Source: Hymenochaete sp. R1 (taxonomy: Eukaryota; Basidiomycota; Agaricomycetes; Hymenochaetales; Hymenochaetaceae). Taken from it: a stretch of 64,000 nt of DNA. Under the pieces are notes generated by a model that was not told the DNA's origin, did not search any database, and saw only the letters and a list, made by a program, of their open reading frames with translations. Made by a program: the position numbers and the translations under genes. This document shows, in pieces, positions 46,811-58,495 of this stretch. The DNA lies in the NCBI GenBank assembly GCA_019400425.1, contig JAFREE010000015.1:1-64000 (forward strand). The letters are read 5' to 3'. The stretch's first letter is position 1, and each line of letters begins with the position of its first letter.

Positions 46811-47984
46811 TCACGTAGACCCTGACCTCTCTGCCCGAGAAAGAGCGAGCTGACCTTCTTCCTTAAAAACTTGCAGCGCCTCCCACGCCTTTCCAGACGT
46901 GATACTCTCTCTAGCCTTAGTAACCCCATCCTTGAAATTTTCCGCCACTCCCGCCACTACAAGCAACGCCGACGCGTTCATTAACACGAAATCCAAAATC
47001 GGACCGAGAGAATCGGGTATGTCATTTCCGCTCGACAAAAGCGCTACAAACGTATTCGAGTTCTCCTCCGGAGTCCCACCGGCGACGCTCGTGAGCGGGT
47101 GTGTCGACAACCCAAACTGTTCGGGATGAAGAGTGAGCTTCGTGATCGTCCCGTCCCGCTCGAGGTCCCAAGCATGGGTCTCGCCAGCACAGCTGATCTC
47201 GTCCAGGCCCTCGGCACCGCACACGACCAACGCGCGCTGTACGCCGCTATCGCGCAAGCTCCGAGCGAAGGTGTCGCCGAGAGCCGAGTCAGCGACACCG
47301 AGGACCATCCCATGTGGATGAGCCGGGTTGATGAGGGGCCCGAGGACGTTGAACATGGTCCGGAAGGGGAGGGCCTTTCGGTACGGCGCGAGGAGCGCGA
47401 GGGACGGATGATAGTGTGGCGCGAGGATGAAGGTGAATGGGATACGCTTGATGCGCATCGGTGTTGATGGGGTCGGGGGTGTGAAGGCGCACCCGAGTGA
47501 TTCTAACAGATCGGCTGAACCTGAACTCGAAGTGCTCGCACGACTTCCGTGCTGTAAGGGTATTCGTTTAGTATCTTATTCTTTCTACAAAGTAATAAAT
47601 ATTGATGTTTACCTTGCATACCCTCGCACCTGCACCCGCAGCAACGACAGCAGCAGTCGTGCTCACATTGAACGTGTTATGACCATCTCCTCCCGTCCCA
47701 ACAATATCCACCACGAAATCTTCCTCTCGCGCCTCTATATCTGCCTTGAGCGATCTCGAACGTAAGCTCTGAGCAGCAGCTGCTAGCATTTCTGGTCGAC
47801 GTTCGATGCGGCTAATGTGCAGCGCCGTGAGGAAAGCGCCAATTTGCGATGGGAGGACAGCATCGGGTTCGAAGATGTGGTCGAACGCGAGTTTGAGATC
47901 CGTTGTCGAAAAGTATTCAGGAGTCTTCACTAGGCATTCTAGGAGGGGCTTGAAGGACTCTGGTGTGAGAATGGGGTTGGGCAT
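46811..47984 (-). CDS. TRP4: Anthranilate phosphoribosyltransferase
   Basis: Second committed step of tryptophan synthesis: transfers phosphoribosyl from PRPP to anthranilate. Two main exons. The N-terminal helical part is MPNPILTPESFKPLLECLVK, and DIVGTGGDGHNTFNVSTTAA contains the PRPP/Mg-binding GTGGD motif. The chain breaks at GAGARVCK for an intron (about 47494-47610) and resumes in the exon containing ADLLESLGCAFTPP. FAPHYHPSL-type and FNVLGPLINPAHPH motifs follow (here ILAPHYHPSLALL). The end is EGQLALSRAERSGST. Length is about 370 aa, normal for the family. All core motifs are present, so it is likely functional. Confidence 0.94.
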
Positions 47985-48428
47985 GGTGATGGGCGCTACG
48001 AAAGATGGGTTGGATGAGCGAAAGACTGGGCTGCGCTCGTTAGAAGAGACTCGGTGGTCTATTTTATGACCACTAGGATCCTACGAAGGCTCCGTAGTCG
48101 TAGGTGAAAACATAGATCGCACTGATCACTACGGAAAGAAGTGATTTCAGTGAAAAGTTATTCTACCGTTCATCTTGATGCGTGCGGCAGACACGGACGT
48201 GAGAGAGGGATGGCTTATTGGTGGTGCGCACCGAGGATCAAAATTTGATCACGACTAGTACACTACTATTGTAGTATTGATCTCTCAAAGGCGCGCGCTT
48301 ATTTAGGCTTCGGCACCGCTGCCACTACCATAAGAAAGCCAATTTTGAAGTTATTAAAGCATTAATATTAAGTTCGTGACGCCTACAATGACTCGGAACA
48401 CGTTATGATATGAGAATGCGAGCAAAGG
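47985..48428. other. Intergenic region (TRP4 promoter)
   Basis: 444 bp. Contains short AT-rich palindromic strings near 48250-48275 (actagta, actac..gtagt). No ORF supported. Confidence 0.5.
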
Positions 48429-49422
48429 TCAGGCGTCAGAATATGAGGCAGCTTTCTCTGACTCAGAGTCGCTGCTGCTCAACTCAAGCATCGGTTCCGA
48501 GTCTATCAACGGCAAATGCGGAGAACGAGACACAAAATCCTGAAGGTCATCGAAGGAACCTCCCACAGATTTAATATCCAGAAGCCTCAGCGAAGGCAAC
48601 TCGCTCTCCTCCCACGACGGATAAATCCCATTTAACATTAGTTTACTAAGTACGGGGAAGTTTCGCGCCGTGAGCGGAGGGAGCGCCTGCGCGTTCGCCC
48701 TTCCAATGGCTACAATAGCCAACGTCTCCATTAACGGACATGGACTTCGCATCACCGTCTTCCATGGGACGAGATCGAAGAACTCTGGCTTTGAGAACCG
48801 GAGATGCATGAGCCTGATCCGCGCATGCTCGTCCGTTATTAATTCAGCCTTGATCTCAAACTCTCGACGTTCGTCGTCGTCCGCGGTAAAGGCGTCCGTG
48901 TCGCATGCGATGGTTAAGGGTTGCTCCCCTGACATTATGAGGAGGCTTCGGACGACTTCGCGGGGGTATGCGAAGTCAATATGTGTCCATAGGAAAGGTG
49001 TGGCGTACGCTGCGTTGCGCCATGAACGACAGACAAAGGTGAGTGGAAGCCACGAATAGAAGTGATAACGTCGGCGAGCATCTAGTACCAGGAATTTAAA
49101 GATATTACTGAGTACTTGACGGTCCAAATTAGCGAGAGTGCTATGATTCTTGATGTCAGGTCGACTCGAATCCGAGGTCGTCTTTTCTTCCTCTTCAAGG
49201 CATTCACGAGCATAAAGCCAAAGAGGGATTACTTCATATAAATCATGATATGTAGCTGGAGAAGGCGTACATCAGCGCTGAACAGACGGATAACATCGTC
49301 TGAAACCACCCACCAGAGGTTTTGTTGTTTGGGCTCGAAAGTTCAAGTGCTCGGTGAGCATCTTCCCATGCTTCCGCTTGCAGAAGGTCCGAGAGCTGCT
49401 CTTCGGAGTAGTCTGAGTTCAT
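48429..49422 (-). CDS. F-box protein
   Basis: Probable substrate adaptor of an SCF ubiquitin ligase, of the kind expanded in Agaricomycetes. Exon 1 (from 49422) encodes MNSDYSEEQLSDLLQAEAWE and ends NKTS. A short intron (about 49259-49316) leads to ATYHDLYEVIPLWLYARECL and an acidic linker. The F-box core follows: LDRQVLSNIFKFLVLDARRR, LTFVCRSWRNAAYATPFLW. The rest has leucine-rich character (LRLLDIKSVGG). The C-terminus is Ser/Glu-rich. About 285-310 aa. The target is unknown. Confidence 0.82.
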
Positions 49423-50079
49423 TTGGACAGAACTCAATTTCCTGTCGGTTTAGCGCGACGAGGTTAGCGTGTGAGGGCGTAGGGAAGGGAGCCAAAAGCA
49501 AAGCAGCCAGAAAATTTGCCACTGCGAGTAGTTCATGCACGAAAGAGCAAAGTGATACGAATGATGCCTACTTCAAAGATATTTGGTGTTCAAAGCAAAG
49601 TGAGGCACTTCAAACGAGGTTCGTACTGACGTGTCGCATTCCTCGTTTCTTTTTTTCATTCCGGCGAAGTTGTATCATGTCGACCAGTCAACATTGCGTA
49701 TCAATAACACATGCTGCACATTGCGATATGGGCCTCTTATACCGACGAACAGTAAGGGGACGGCCATGATATTCTGGACCTAATATGGAAACATCATTAT
49801 GACATATCGACGCGAAGTCCAAAGGAGTGGATGTTAGTCCATCAGCAAAGCAAATCCATATGCATAAGACAGGCGACGAAATAGAGCTGGGACACGGAAC
49901 AAGCTGAGGCTGAGGCTGCCAAACCCCATAAAACGAAGAAATTCTAGAGGATTTATGACTTCAGTAGCGACTTAGCAACAAACAAGACTTACATCAAGGC
50001 GGATTGTATTTCCAGTAAACCTGTCGCACCCTCCGGGTACACGAGCTCACGGGGGGAAGTTATACGAAGCTTCTAATTC
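49423..50079. other. Intergenic region
   Basis: 657 bp between the F-box start and the OST4 3' end, both minus strand. The plus-strand ORF at 49245-49769 is a shadow of the F-box gene. Nothing else was supported. Confidence 0.5.
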
Positions 50080-50214
50080 TTAAGATTTCGTCGTTGTTGC
50101 GTGCGCTTGTAGAGCTCGTGCATTCACAGTTACGAAGTGGTATGCCAGCACCGTAAGGACGGCGCAGAAGCCGAGGGCGTTGGCGAGGTTGTATAAAGTC
50201 TGGTGGCTTATCAT
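50080..50214 (-). CDS. OST4: OST4-like mini-subunit of oligosaccharyltransferase (44 aa)
   Basis: A single-helix ER membrane subunit that helps join STT3 with OST3/6 for N-glycosylation. The 44-codon ORF reads MISHQTLYNLANALGFCAVL, then TVLAYHFVTVNARALQAHAT and TTKS. It matches the family pattern: MIS/T start, Leu and Ala on a helix, G in the membrane span, YH at its end and VN just after. Yeast Ost4 is 36 aa, so this copy has a slightly longer polar tail. It shares a short divergent promoter with QCR8. Confidence 0.85.
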   Translation of the reverse strand: MISHQTLYNLANALGFCAVLTVLAYHFVTVNARALQAHATTTKS

Positions 50215-50494
50215 GAAGCTCTATTTCGAGTAATGAGCAATTTATCCATCCTAATTCTGAGTCACTTACGGCTTGAAATAATGGTTCAGTCTCCAAGGAA
50301 AGTATCGAATGCCAAGATGGATGTGTGAAGTCAGTCAATAGCCTGAGGATCGAAGGCCTTGTTGACGTGTAAGAAGTAGCGATCGGCGAGCTCACGTGCA
50401 CAACCAAGGGCTCTTTCCGAGTTTCACCGTTTCTTGCCGTCAAGTCTTTCTTTCCTCAACTTATCTTCTTTTCGCTCCTCAAAACGCTTCTAAA
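50215..50494. promoter_or_regulatory. Bidirectional promoter OST4/QCR8
   Basis: Only 280 bp separate the divergent OST4 and QCR8 start codons. A CACGTGAGCTC segment (E-box-like CACGTG) appears near 50392-50398. A CT-rich leader precedes QCR8. Confidence 0.5.
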
Positions 50495-51111
50495 ATGCGT
50501 CCAACTGCTGTGAAGATGACCAGTGAGGCACCGGGGGGTATGTTTGTTTCAGAGACCTTGTTCGGGGCCATAGTTTAAACATGATTTGACAGGCAAACAC
50601 TACGTAAGTTCCATAGTTTTGGAGCATGAAGTTGAAGGTCTTGAGGACTGAGCCCAATTTCATCGTAGATGGGCTGGTGGGGCGACATGGGTGGGCCCAA
50701 ACAGAAGGGCGTCACGACCTACAGTGCGTACAATTGCTCTCGACATTCCAAGCTCACCATGACTGATTGGATTTCTGTGATTATCACCGCACCTTGCGGA
50801 TTAACAGCCGTTTCGCCCTTCCGGTTGTCAGCCATGCGTGGCGCCTTCAGCGGCTACCTTTTCAACGGATTTACTCGCACGGCCAGTCACCTGCCTTATG
50901 TTGCCGTGCCTTTCGCTTTGGGTGCGTCATTTTTCTTCCCTCCGGTGTCTTTAAGCGCTTTCCTTCGCGGATAAGTGAAGGTCGGCCGTTCTGACTACCG
51001 TTTAATACAGGCTACGGTATTTACGCGTACGCGAAGCGTGTTGATGCGTGGCAATCGAGCAAGGCTGGACACATTGCGATGATGGAACAGGGCGGATATC
51101 ACCGATTCTAG
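50495..51111 (+). CDS. QCR8: Ubiquinol-cytochrome c reductase subunit 8
   Basis: Small inner-membrane subunit of complex III near the quinone site. Exons: MRPTAVKMTSEAPG; an 11-nt microexon at 50593-50603 completing GKHY; MGWWGDMGGPKQKGVTTY; then VSPFRLSAMRGAFSGYLFNG with TRTASHLPYVAVPFALG; finally YGIYAYAKRVDAWQSSKAGH, ending GGYHRF. MGWWGxMGGPKQKG, SPF/Y and the C-terminal Tyr-rich membrane helix match yeast Qcr8. Splice phases agree at all four junctions. About 100-115 aa. Confidence 0.94.
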
Positions 51112-51981
51112 GTTGAATGTAGCCATCCATCCATAGACTAGAGGGACAATTGTCGTCATGCATGAACTTTTTTAGCAACTTCACAAAGGCCTGGACCAGT
51201 TTGAGTAATGATAGCGTCACAAGTCCGATTCCGAAAGATAATATTAAGGGAAGGAGGGAAAAGAAGATGCCATGGGGAGAAAAGCCGAAGGAGGAGCGAG
51301 ATCGCTCAATTTCAAGTGGAAGAGATGATGGGTCACAGATTTTAGATTACATTAGCCGCTTCCTTGGCCGCCTGCATTATCCCCCTCTCCTCCCGTCCCG
51401 ACGACGTTGTTGCCAATGCATCGCTCCCAAAATGTCCAACTCCCCAGTTCGATTTACAAGACAAGACTTTCCTCGAGCGGTCTCTCTTTTGGCGTGTGTT
51501 GTTGAGGTGTGACAGAACTGTGACAGAGTGACAGAGACCTTGCTGGGCGTGAAGTGAGAGAGTCGGTCCCTTCAACGCACGTCTGGCGCCTTCCATCTTC
51601 AGCTCTTCTCGAGTCTCTCGACAGTCTGCTTTTTTTGCCTTTGTCGGGTAAGTAAGGCGACTCATTGGATCCGGGAACGAGCGTTCTGACGGCAGGAGAA
51701 CACGCAGGAAGCGCAAGACAGCGGGACAACGCGCGATCAAACGAGCCAGCGAAGGTCACGACCAAACAACACGCAGGCGTCTTCCCCCATTTTCTCGCAC
51801 ACACGCTCCCCTTCTCTTTTAATATTGCAACCAGACACCGTCTCTACCTTAAGCTTTGTCAGTTGTTCCGTTTTGGCTGTGCATGTTTGACTCGTCCCCC
51901 CTGTGTCTCGCTGCGTTTGCTTACGTCCCCTATTCGCCCCTTCAGGCTCAAGTCTCGTGATTATTCCATGCCGTCGGTGCA
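51112..51981. promoter_or_regulatory. SNF5 promoter and leader
   Basis: 870 bp. CT-rich at about 51800-51960, immediately before the SNF5 start. No supported ORF; minus-strand ORFs are Arg-rich shadows. Confidence 0.5.
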
Positions 51982-54900
51982 ATGAACGGATACACTTATC
52001 CTCCTCACCAGCAGAACCAACATCAGCAACACCACCACCAGCATTCGCCGATCCCGGGCGGGATCAACCCCTCCATGCTCCAGGGTGCTGCGTCAAACCA
52101 GATGAACCCTGCAAGCCAGGGCCAGATGCACGGTCCCAGTCCCCAACAGCTCCTTGCACGACAACAGGCACTCATGGGTGGAATGGGCAACATGAACTCC
52201 CAGAACTCGATGAACGGGATGGCTGGCATGGGAGGCATGTCGGGTATGGGCGGCATGACTGGTATGAACTCCATGGGTGGTATACCGAATATCGGGAACA
52301 TGAACTCGATGAATGGTTTTGGTGGTAATATGGGAGCGTCTGGCATGGGTGGCGGGCCGATGAACATGGGTGGAAGAATGAACAACAACAATTTCGACTT
52401 CATGAACAACTTCAACAAGCCAGCAGGTGGCGGTGGCGGAATGGAAGGGATGAACAACATGAATTTTGACGTGGTTAACCCCGCCATGCTGGGAGGCTCG
52501 TCGTCGATGGGGAATCAAGGAACGAACATGGCCGCGAATGGCAGCATGTCGCAGCAAGATCTTCAAAAGATGATGTTTCAACGTCAAGCGCAAGCAGCGA
52601 TGAGCATGGGACGTATGGGTAACATGGGCGGTATGGGAGGTATGAACATGGGCAATGCAGGCGGCATGAACGGTATGGCTCAAAATATGGGGTCCATGGG
52701 CATGAACATGATGAGTGGTCAGTTTTCTACTTAATCATTGTTTTGTCTTTATTTCTAATACCCTTGAAGGTAACACTTCCATGCAAAACCTTCTTGCAAT
52801 GCAACAGCAGCAGCAGCAGCAACAACACAATCAAAGCCAGTCACACATGCCATCTCCGCATTCAAATCCTACTTCCGCATCTTCCTCCAACCCGTATCCC
52901 TCCTTTCCCCAAAATCAGCAAAGCGCCTCGATGCCCCCTCCACCTCCTCGACCTAACACCGCCATGTCTACCTCTTCGCATACTTCAGCCTCCCAACATC
53001 CTGGGACCGGCTCAGCTATGGGTAACATGGGTGGTCCAACTGGTATCATACGTCCCCCGACTGCAACCGGACAGCATCAGAACATCCAACAACAGATGCA
53101 TAACCAGTTTTCAGGAGGCCAGAGTGCTGGTCATCAGATATCTCGACCAGGCACTGCGGCCGGCATGCCTCACAGTGGGGGCGAAGCACCTCGGACTCCT
53201 CAGATCGCTCAGCAAGGTCCCTCTCACTCTCGTGAAATGTCGCGTCCCCCGTCTCGACCTCAGACGGCTGGCTCGAACATAGGTAGCAATGTAGCACCTC
53301 ATACTCCCGCGCAAGCACATAGCCCTGGTGCTATGCGTTCTATGTCTCAAGGACCGATGAATGGGATGGCAATGAACGACGTCAATGTTATGGCTGGCCC
53401 GAGCCCTATGAACGGCAAGTTTCCTCCTGGGTCTGGAGGAATGGGCAACGCAATGAACGGTGCTGGTCCAGGAATGATGATTCCCCCAAACATAAGTCGT
53501 CAGTCATTTGGATCAAGCCAGACCTCGCCAGTGCATCAATCACAATCACATTCCCAACCTCATACTCCACATACACCTCAGCACCCTCCAGGAGTCGGTC
53601 CTTCCACGCCAACTCCTTTGTCCGCGGGAGGTAGGATGAGGACCATGAGCAGTGGTGAGGGACATGACGGGAACTTCTCCATGGCGGCTAGGGTGGGCGG
53701 AACGCCCAATGTTGACGGGAACGGCAATCCCATAAACATGGGTATACCAGGAAACATGGCCGGTATGGGTATGTCGAATGGTATGATGCCAGGTATGAAT
53801 ATGGGAGGAACGGGTGGCATGAACAATATGAGCCAAATGCAGCAGATGCAAGAAATGCAGCAGCGAAAGATGTTCGCCCAAAATGAACTTGCGAAACAAC
53901 AAGCGCTTCGGATGCAGCAACAAAACCAATTACAATCTTCTGCCGCTGCTGCCGGAATGAGTGCAGGCATCGCTTCTCATGCCGTCAGCGGAACTATGGC
54001 TCCAGATGGCCTCGGAATGGGCATGGCTCAAAGCCAATCTCCCTCTGGATCTATGAATGCAAATCCTCAATTACCCCTAGGCACCCCCACGCGTGTTCCT
54101 GCGATGGTGGGACAGATGGGCGGCACTCAGCCAGGATCCTCAGGCATCTCGTCGACTCCGAGTCGACCGACGACAAGTGCGGGCATAGCTAATCAGGATA
54201 CATCTGTCGCACCCGTAGTTTCTGGCCCGGGCTTACCAACTGTCAACGGGCCGACGGCTGGTCCGGCGTCGGCAATTGCTCCCGGTCAGTCTACACCAGT
54301 CGATCATATCCCGCCTCTTCATGGGAACGTACAAGCAAATCCTCCGACCTCACGCGCACCTACTGTACCTGCTGAGCCAGTCCCAACTTTGTCCAAGGAG
54401 GAAATTGATCAGGTAGCAAAATGGCGCGACGTAGACAAGGAGTATGAAACACGCTACCGCATCATGCTGGAACGTTCGAAAGCTGAACTAACGCAAGGTC
54501 CGGTCGGTATCCGGAATCGCTGGTGGGAACGTGACGTCATCCCGAATCCTGCTGCAGCAATGCGGAGAAGGGAGAAGTTTGACTTGCAATATCCTGCTGC
54601 AGCCCCTATGCACACGGGGAGAAAACGTGGGAAACGGAGAGAAGGGCTGAAGATTCCTGGTCGATTAAAAGCTGGTGACGCTGAACGCAGTGAGCAGTTG
54701 GTTCCGGTCCGACTAGAATTCGATGTGGAACATCACAAGTACCGTGATACTTTCATCTGGAATCTGAATGGTAAGTTGTGCCATGGTTAATAAATAGTGA
54801 TATCAAAGCTAATGTAATCCAGACTCTATCGTCACTCCCGGAGCATTTGCTCAGTCTATCATAGATGACTATGGCCTACCATCGAGTTACCATTCCGCCA

Positions 54901-57336
54901 TTACCAGATCAATCGAGGAACAACTCACAGATCACAAACTCCACTCTGCCACTCTGGGAGACGACGCGGATGCACCGGAGTCATCCGAATCGAAAGGTAC
55001 TCTCGTGAAGGGGCTCTTAGAGGATGATGAAGAGAAATGGTGGGCAAAATGGCGATCCGGGCTACGCACCGATGGTGGTCGGGTGCGTACAAGTGCGCTG
55101 CTCCGCCAAGGGCTTGAAAAAGAGATCAAACCTCGTTCGACAAAGCGAAGACGGATCGTCCATGGTATTGCCTCCGATGCAGCTTCAGAAGCTCTGTCTA
55201 TCATTGAGAATACGAACATGGACTTGGAAGTTCCTGACTATGATGAAAATATGCACGAAGAGATGCGTATTGAGATCAAGGTTTGATTTTCACACATCTA
55301 CATGGCTAAGCGCTTATACATTGCTTAGATCGATATAACTGTTGGAGAGATGAAACTCGACGATCAGTTTGAGTGGGATCTCGAAAGCCAGGATCCGACA
55401 CCCGAGCAATTTGCCGAAGTGTATAGTAACGACCTGGGTTTGGCTGGAGAGTTCAAGTAAGTGATGGAGCCAAATTAATTAGGATTGAAACTAAACCGGT
55501 TGCATAGAACTGCTATCGCGCACTCGATACGTGAGCAAGTTAGTATCTATCAGAAATCCTTGTTCCTCGTTGGGCATCCTTCCGATGGATCTGCTATTCA
55601 AGACGATGATCTTCGCATGTCCTTCCTGCCCAGTGTCGGCCCTGTCACTCGATCCAACGAGCAGACGAAAGCTCATCAACCCATCATCAGCTATCTCAGC
55701 GAAGGGGAATTGGACCGGATCGACAAGGAGCGGGAGAAAGAAGCCAACAGACGACGCAAGCGTAACACGCGTGGGCGGAGAGGTGTTACACTGCCTGATC
55801 GCGAACCCCAGAAGACTCACAGGACGCCTGCTATCGGGTTCCCTGAAATTGACCCGCAGACACTTGCTCTTGCAGCTGCAGCTGCAGCACCGACCTCAAG
55901 GCGAGCTGCTGCGGCTGCTGCTTCTCTTACCATTGCAAACATGGTTGCCTCGGAGAACGGTACATCGATCGTCCCTCAGTCGACCATGACGCCTTCAGCG
56001 CCGATCATGCCTTCTTCGAAGATACCAAAGGCCAAAGGCTCGTTCAAGCCCCCGTCTTACCCTGCAGCACTTCTCAAGTCCAGGATATCTCTCACGACCC
56101 CAACTTCGTCTACCGCGGCTGACTCATCGTTCTTCCAGCCCCCTCTTGAAGGAGATGCTCCCTTGCCTCCTTCTGCCGTTCCCCCGGCGCCGGAGCCAAG
56201 GCCATCTAAGGCACTTACGGCAAAAAGACAGCGGGAACTTGAGAAGGAAGCGAAGGAAAGAGAATTCGCTGATGGGCAACGACCAAACTATATTAACGGC
56301 ATTTGGCATTGTTCGAATTGTGGTTGTCCTGATAATATTGCTGTCGGGCGGAGGAAGGGGCCTTTGGGAGACAAATCGCAGTGCGGTGCATGTGGTAAGA
56401 CTTGCTTTATAGTCTAGGCGATATACCTACTAAGTCTTTCTATAGGCAAGTTCTGGCATCGCCATAGGCGTCCTCGACCTGTCGAATATCATTCGGATGC
56501 GGAATATCATCTCAACATTATCCGCGAAGCAGAGAAAGCTAAAACAGCTGCGAGGAAAAAAGGAGGTGCAGCGGCTCTGCGAGCGTTGCAACAAAGTCAG
56601 AGCGTTGATTCAGCCGCCACTCCCGCTTCAGACGACCCGCCGTCCCCGCCACCCTCTGCCAGGCATGAGGTTTTCGTTGAAATTCAGACTAAGATATCAC
56701 GCCAAATGGCGCCGGAAACCGACCCTATCGAGAGAGCTTTGTCCCCCGCTTCGACTATCAGTTCCACTAGCGCTTCGGAACGGCCTCTAGCTCAGATGGT
56801 CGGGTTGAATGGGAGCGGGAATGTCAGCAAACCACCATCAGCAGTGGCTACTCCTTCAAGAACACCTTCAGAGCTTCCTGGTCAAGCAGATGGGATGTCG
56901 ATCGATCAAATGGCCGCTGTTTCGTCGACGCCGGGTCCAGACGCATCTCTTCAAATATCCCCACCACCTGTGAATACCCTCTTTTCTCATGATAATTTGG
57001 GCCTCAATCTAAAAGTTCGTTTTACTAGCGACCTCAGTGGCTAGAAAATGCGCTTAGGCGGATGCAAGAGTCATATCCCGATGACCACTTTGATGTAGTT
57101 GCTCGGCGATTAGACACGGGTCAACCGCCGCAATGGCGCGTAAAATGCTTAGATTGCCCGGGAAAGGTTAGGTTACGCCTATACACACAAGCTCTTTTAC
57201 TAAACTACCTTCGCAGCTCTACAATTCCGGCCCAGAAGAGACTCTGAACAACTTCGAGGTTCATCTAAGAAATCGTCAACACCGAGCAAAGGTGTCCACT
57301 CGGATAAACCAAGGCTTACCAAATGGTGGCACCTAA
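51982..57336 (+). CDS. SNF5: SWI/SNF chromatin-remodelling subunit SNF5 (SMARCB1) with GATA-type zinc finger
   Basis: Core subunit of a SWI/SNF-class remodeller. A very long low-complexity N-terminal half (52.0-54.4 kb) is rich in Met/Gly/Asn, then Gln/Pro/Ser, with a poly-Gln run and repeated GMGG/NMG units. The conserved part begins EEIDQVAKWRDVDKEYETRY. The SNF5 repeats are RLEFDVEHHKYRDTFIWNLN with DSIVTPGAFAQSIIDDYGLP, and KIDITVGEMKLDDQFEWDLE with EFKTAIAHSIREQVSIYQKS. Downstream a GATA-like finger reads WHCSNCGCPDN and SQCGACGKFWHRHRRPRP. A C-terminal block follows (FDVVARRLDTGQPPQWRVKC). Introns fall near 52717, 54770, 55279, 55456, 56391, about 56970 and 57167. About 1,570 aa. Confidence 0.94.
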
Positions 57337-58085
57337 AAAAATCAATCATTTTTTGCTACATCTCATTGGCTATACGGCTTTTCCTTCCCCCTTTTCATTT
57401 CCTTGTTACTTATGAATTCTACTGTCCCGGATCCTCGCAAAGCTTGCCTACCTGCTGTCTGTGTAACTTCTATTCTTTTTTTTATCTTCGACAACCCCAT
57501 TTTCCTGTCTTTATACATTATCGTACTTACCGTCTTTGTATTTCAGAGTTGTGTCCTTTCCACGCTATCCAATATGTCGCAAGGCTACGAGAGGGTGTGA
57601 ACTCGTGATACGATTCCCAGACCAAGTCGCTCAGGCGCGTGATTCAAGACCAGACGTTTCCACTTGTAGGACCACCATCACGCAGTAATGTAGACTTTGC
57701 TTCCAGAGCAGCGGGGCGTAAGGGGCGCGGGGGGAGGGGGAGAGTTTCAGTCGTATTGCAAGTGCCAGCAGTTACCTTCAGACCGGTCTCGACCTCAAGC
57801 TCGTACCACTAAGTCCCTTCAACTTTGAAAGCATACTCACGCTAGGGGACAAGCGCACAGAATCGCGTCCGTGTCGTACTGAAAACCCCTAGCCCTCCAA
57901 GACCGATCATTACTGTTGAACTCAGGTGAGGCAAAAGTAGTTGACGAATGCGCGAGTGGTTGGGTATATAAAGGGTGCTCTGAAGAGCCTCAAATCCTCA
58001 GCAACCTTGAAATTCGAGGTTCCCAGCCTTCTCATCTTCGCTACTCAACTTGCATCGAGCTTCTAACTCATTCTCATTGCCAATC
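57337..58085. promoter_or_regulatory. SNF5 3' region and promoter of the first LysM gene
   Basis: 749 bp. Contains a G-rich run at about 57715-57745 and a clear TATA box (TATATAAAG, 57965-57973) about 120 bp before the LysM start. No ORF supported. Confidence 0.6.
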
Positions 58086-58495
58086 ATGTTTGCCAAGTTC
58101 TTCGCAATCGTGTCTGTCGCGGTCATGTTTTCCTCTCAAGGTCAGTTGTGGTCCTAAATTTGTTGATCCCTGTGTGCATGACTAACTTCAGTGCAGCTGC
58201 CGCGCAGGGATCTTGTGATAACACCTACACAGTTCAGGCTGGAGATACTTGCCTGTTGATCGCTCATGCTGAAAATGTCTCCGTGTTAGTATCTCTTACT
58301 GCTCGACTATTATGCTTTCTTTCCTGATGAAACTCATTGTCAGTGCCGAGTTGGAACAGCTGAACCCCGCGATAAACCCAGATTGCACGAACCTATTCGT
58401 CGGCCAGGTATGTAACAGAAGTGACATCAATAACTTGCATCGTTAATTGTGACTCTGATCTGCAGGTCCTTTGCTTGCCGGACGCCTCCGAGTGA
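58086..58495 (+). CDS. Secreted single-LysM protein
   Basis: Small secreted protein of about 79 aa. Signal peptide MFAKFFAIVSVAVMFSSQAA is split by the first intron. One LysM domain follows: CDNTYTVQAGDTCLLIAHAE, then NVSVAELEQLNPAINPDCTN, LFVGQVLCLP. Four Cys are positioned as in fungal LysM effectors. Three introns (starting near 58140, 58285 and 58409) keep the frame. LysM domains bind chitin-type oligosaccharides; a free single-LysM protein could shield or sequester wall chitin. It is the first of three tandem paralogues on this strand. Confidence 0.9.

Noticed and set aside
48248..48275. Short AT-rich palindromes near the TRP4 promoter
   Set aside because: Arms of only 5-6 bp are expected by chance in AT-rich DNA.
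49245..49769. 174-aa plus-strand ORF
   Set aside because: It lies antisense to the F-box gene's first exon and intron, has no domain character, and is explained as a shadow.
52023..52683. Two long minus-strand ORFs opposite SNF5 (Pro/Met-rich and His-rich)
   Set aside because: They are antisense readings of the Met/Gly/Asn low-complexity region of SNF5.
57000..57022. A 23-nt intron near the SNF5 C-terminus (gttcg..ctcag)
   Set aside because: Implausibly short; using the upstream donor CCT|gtgaat gives an ordinary intron of about 70 nt with the same acceptor and frame.
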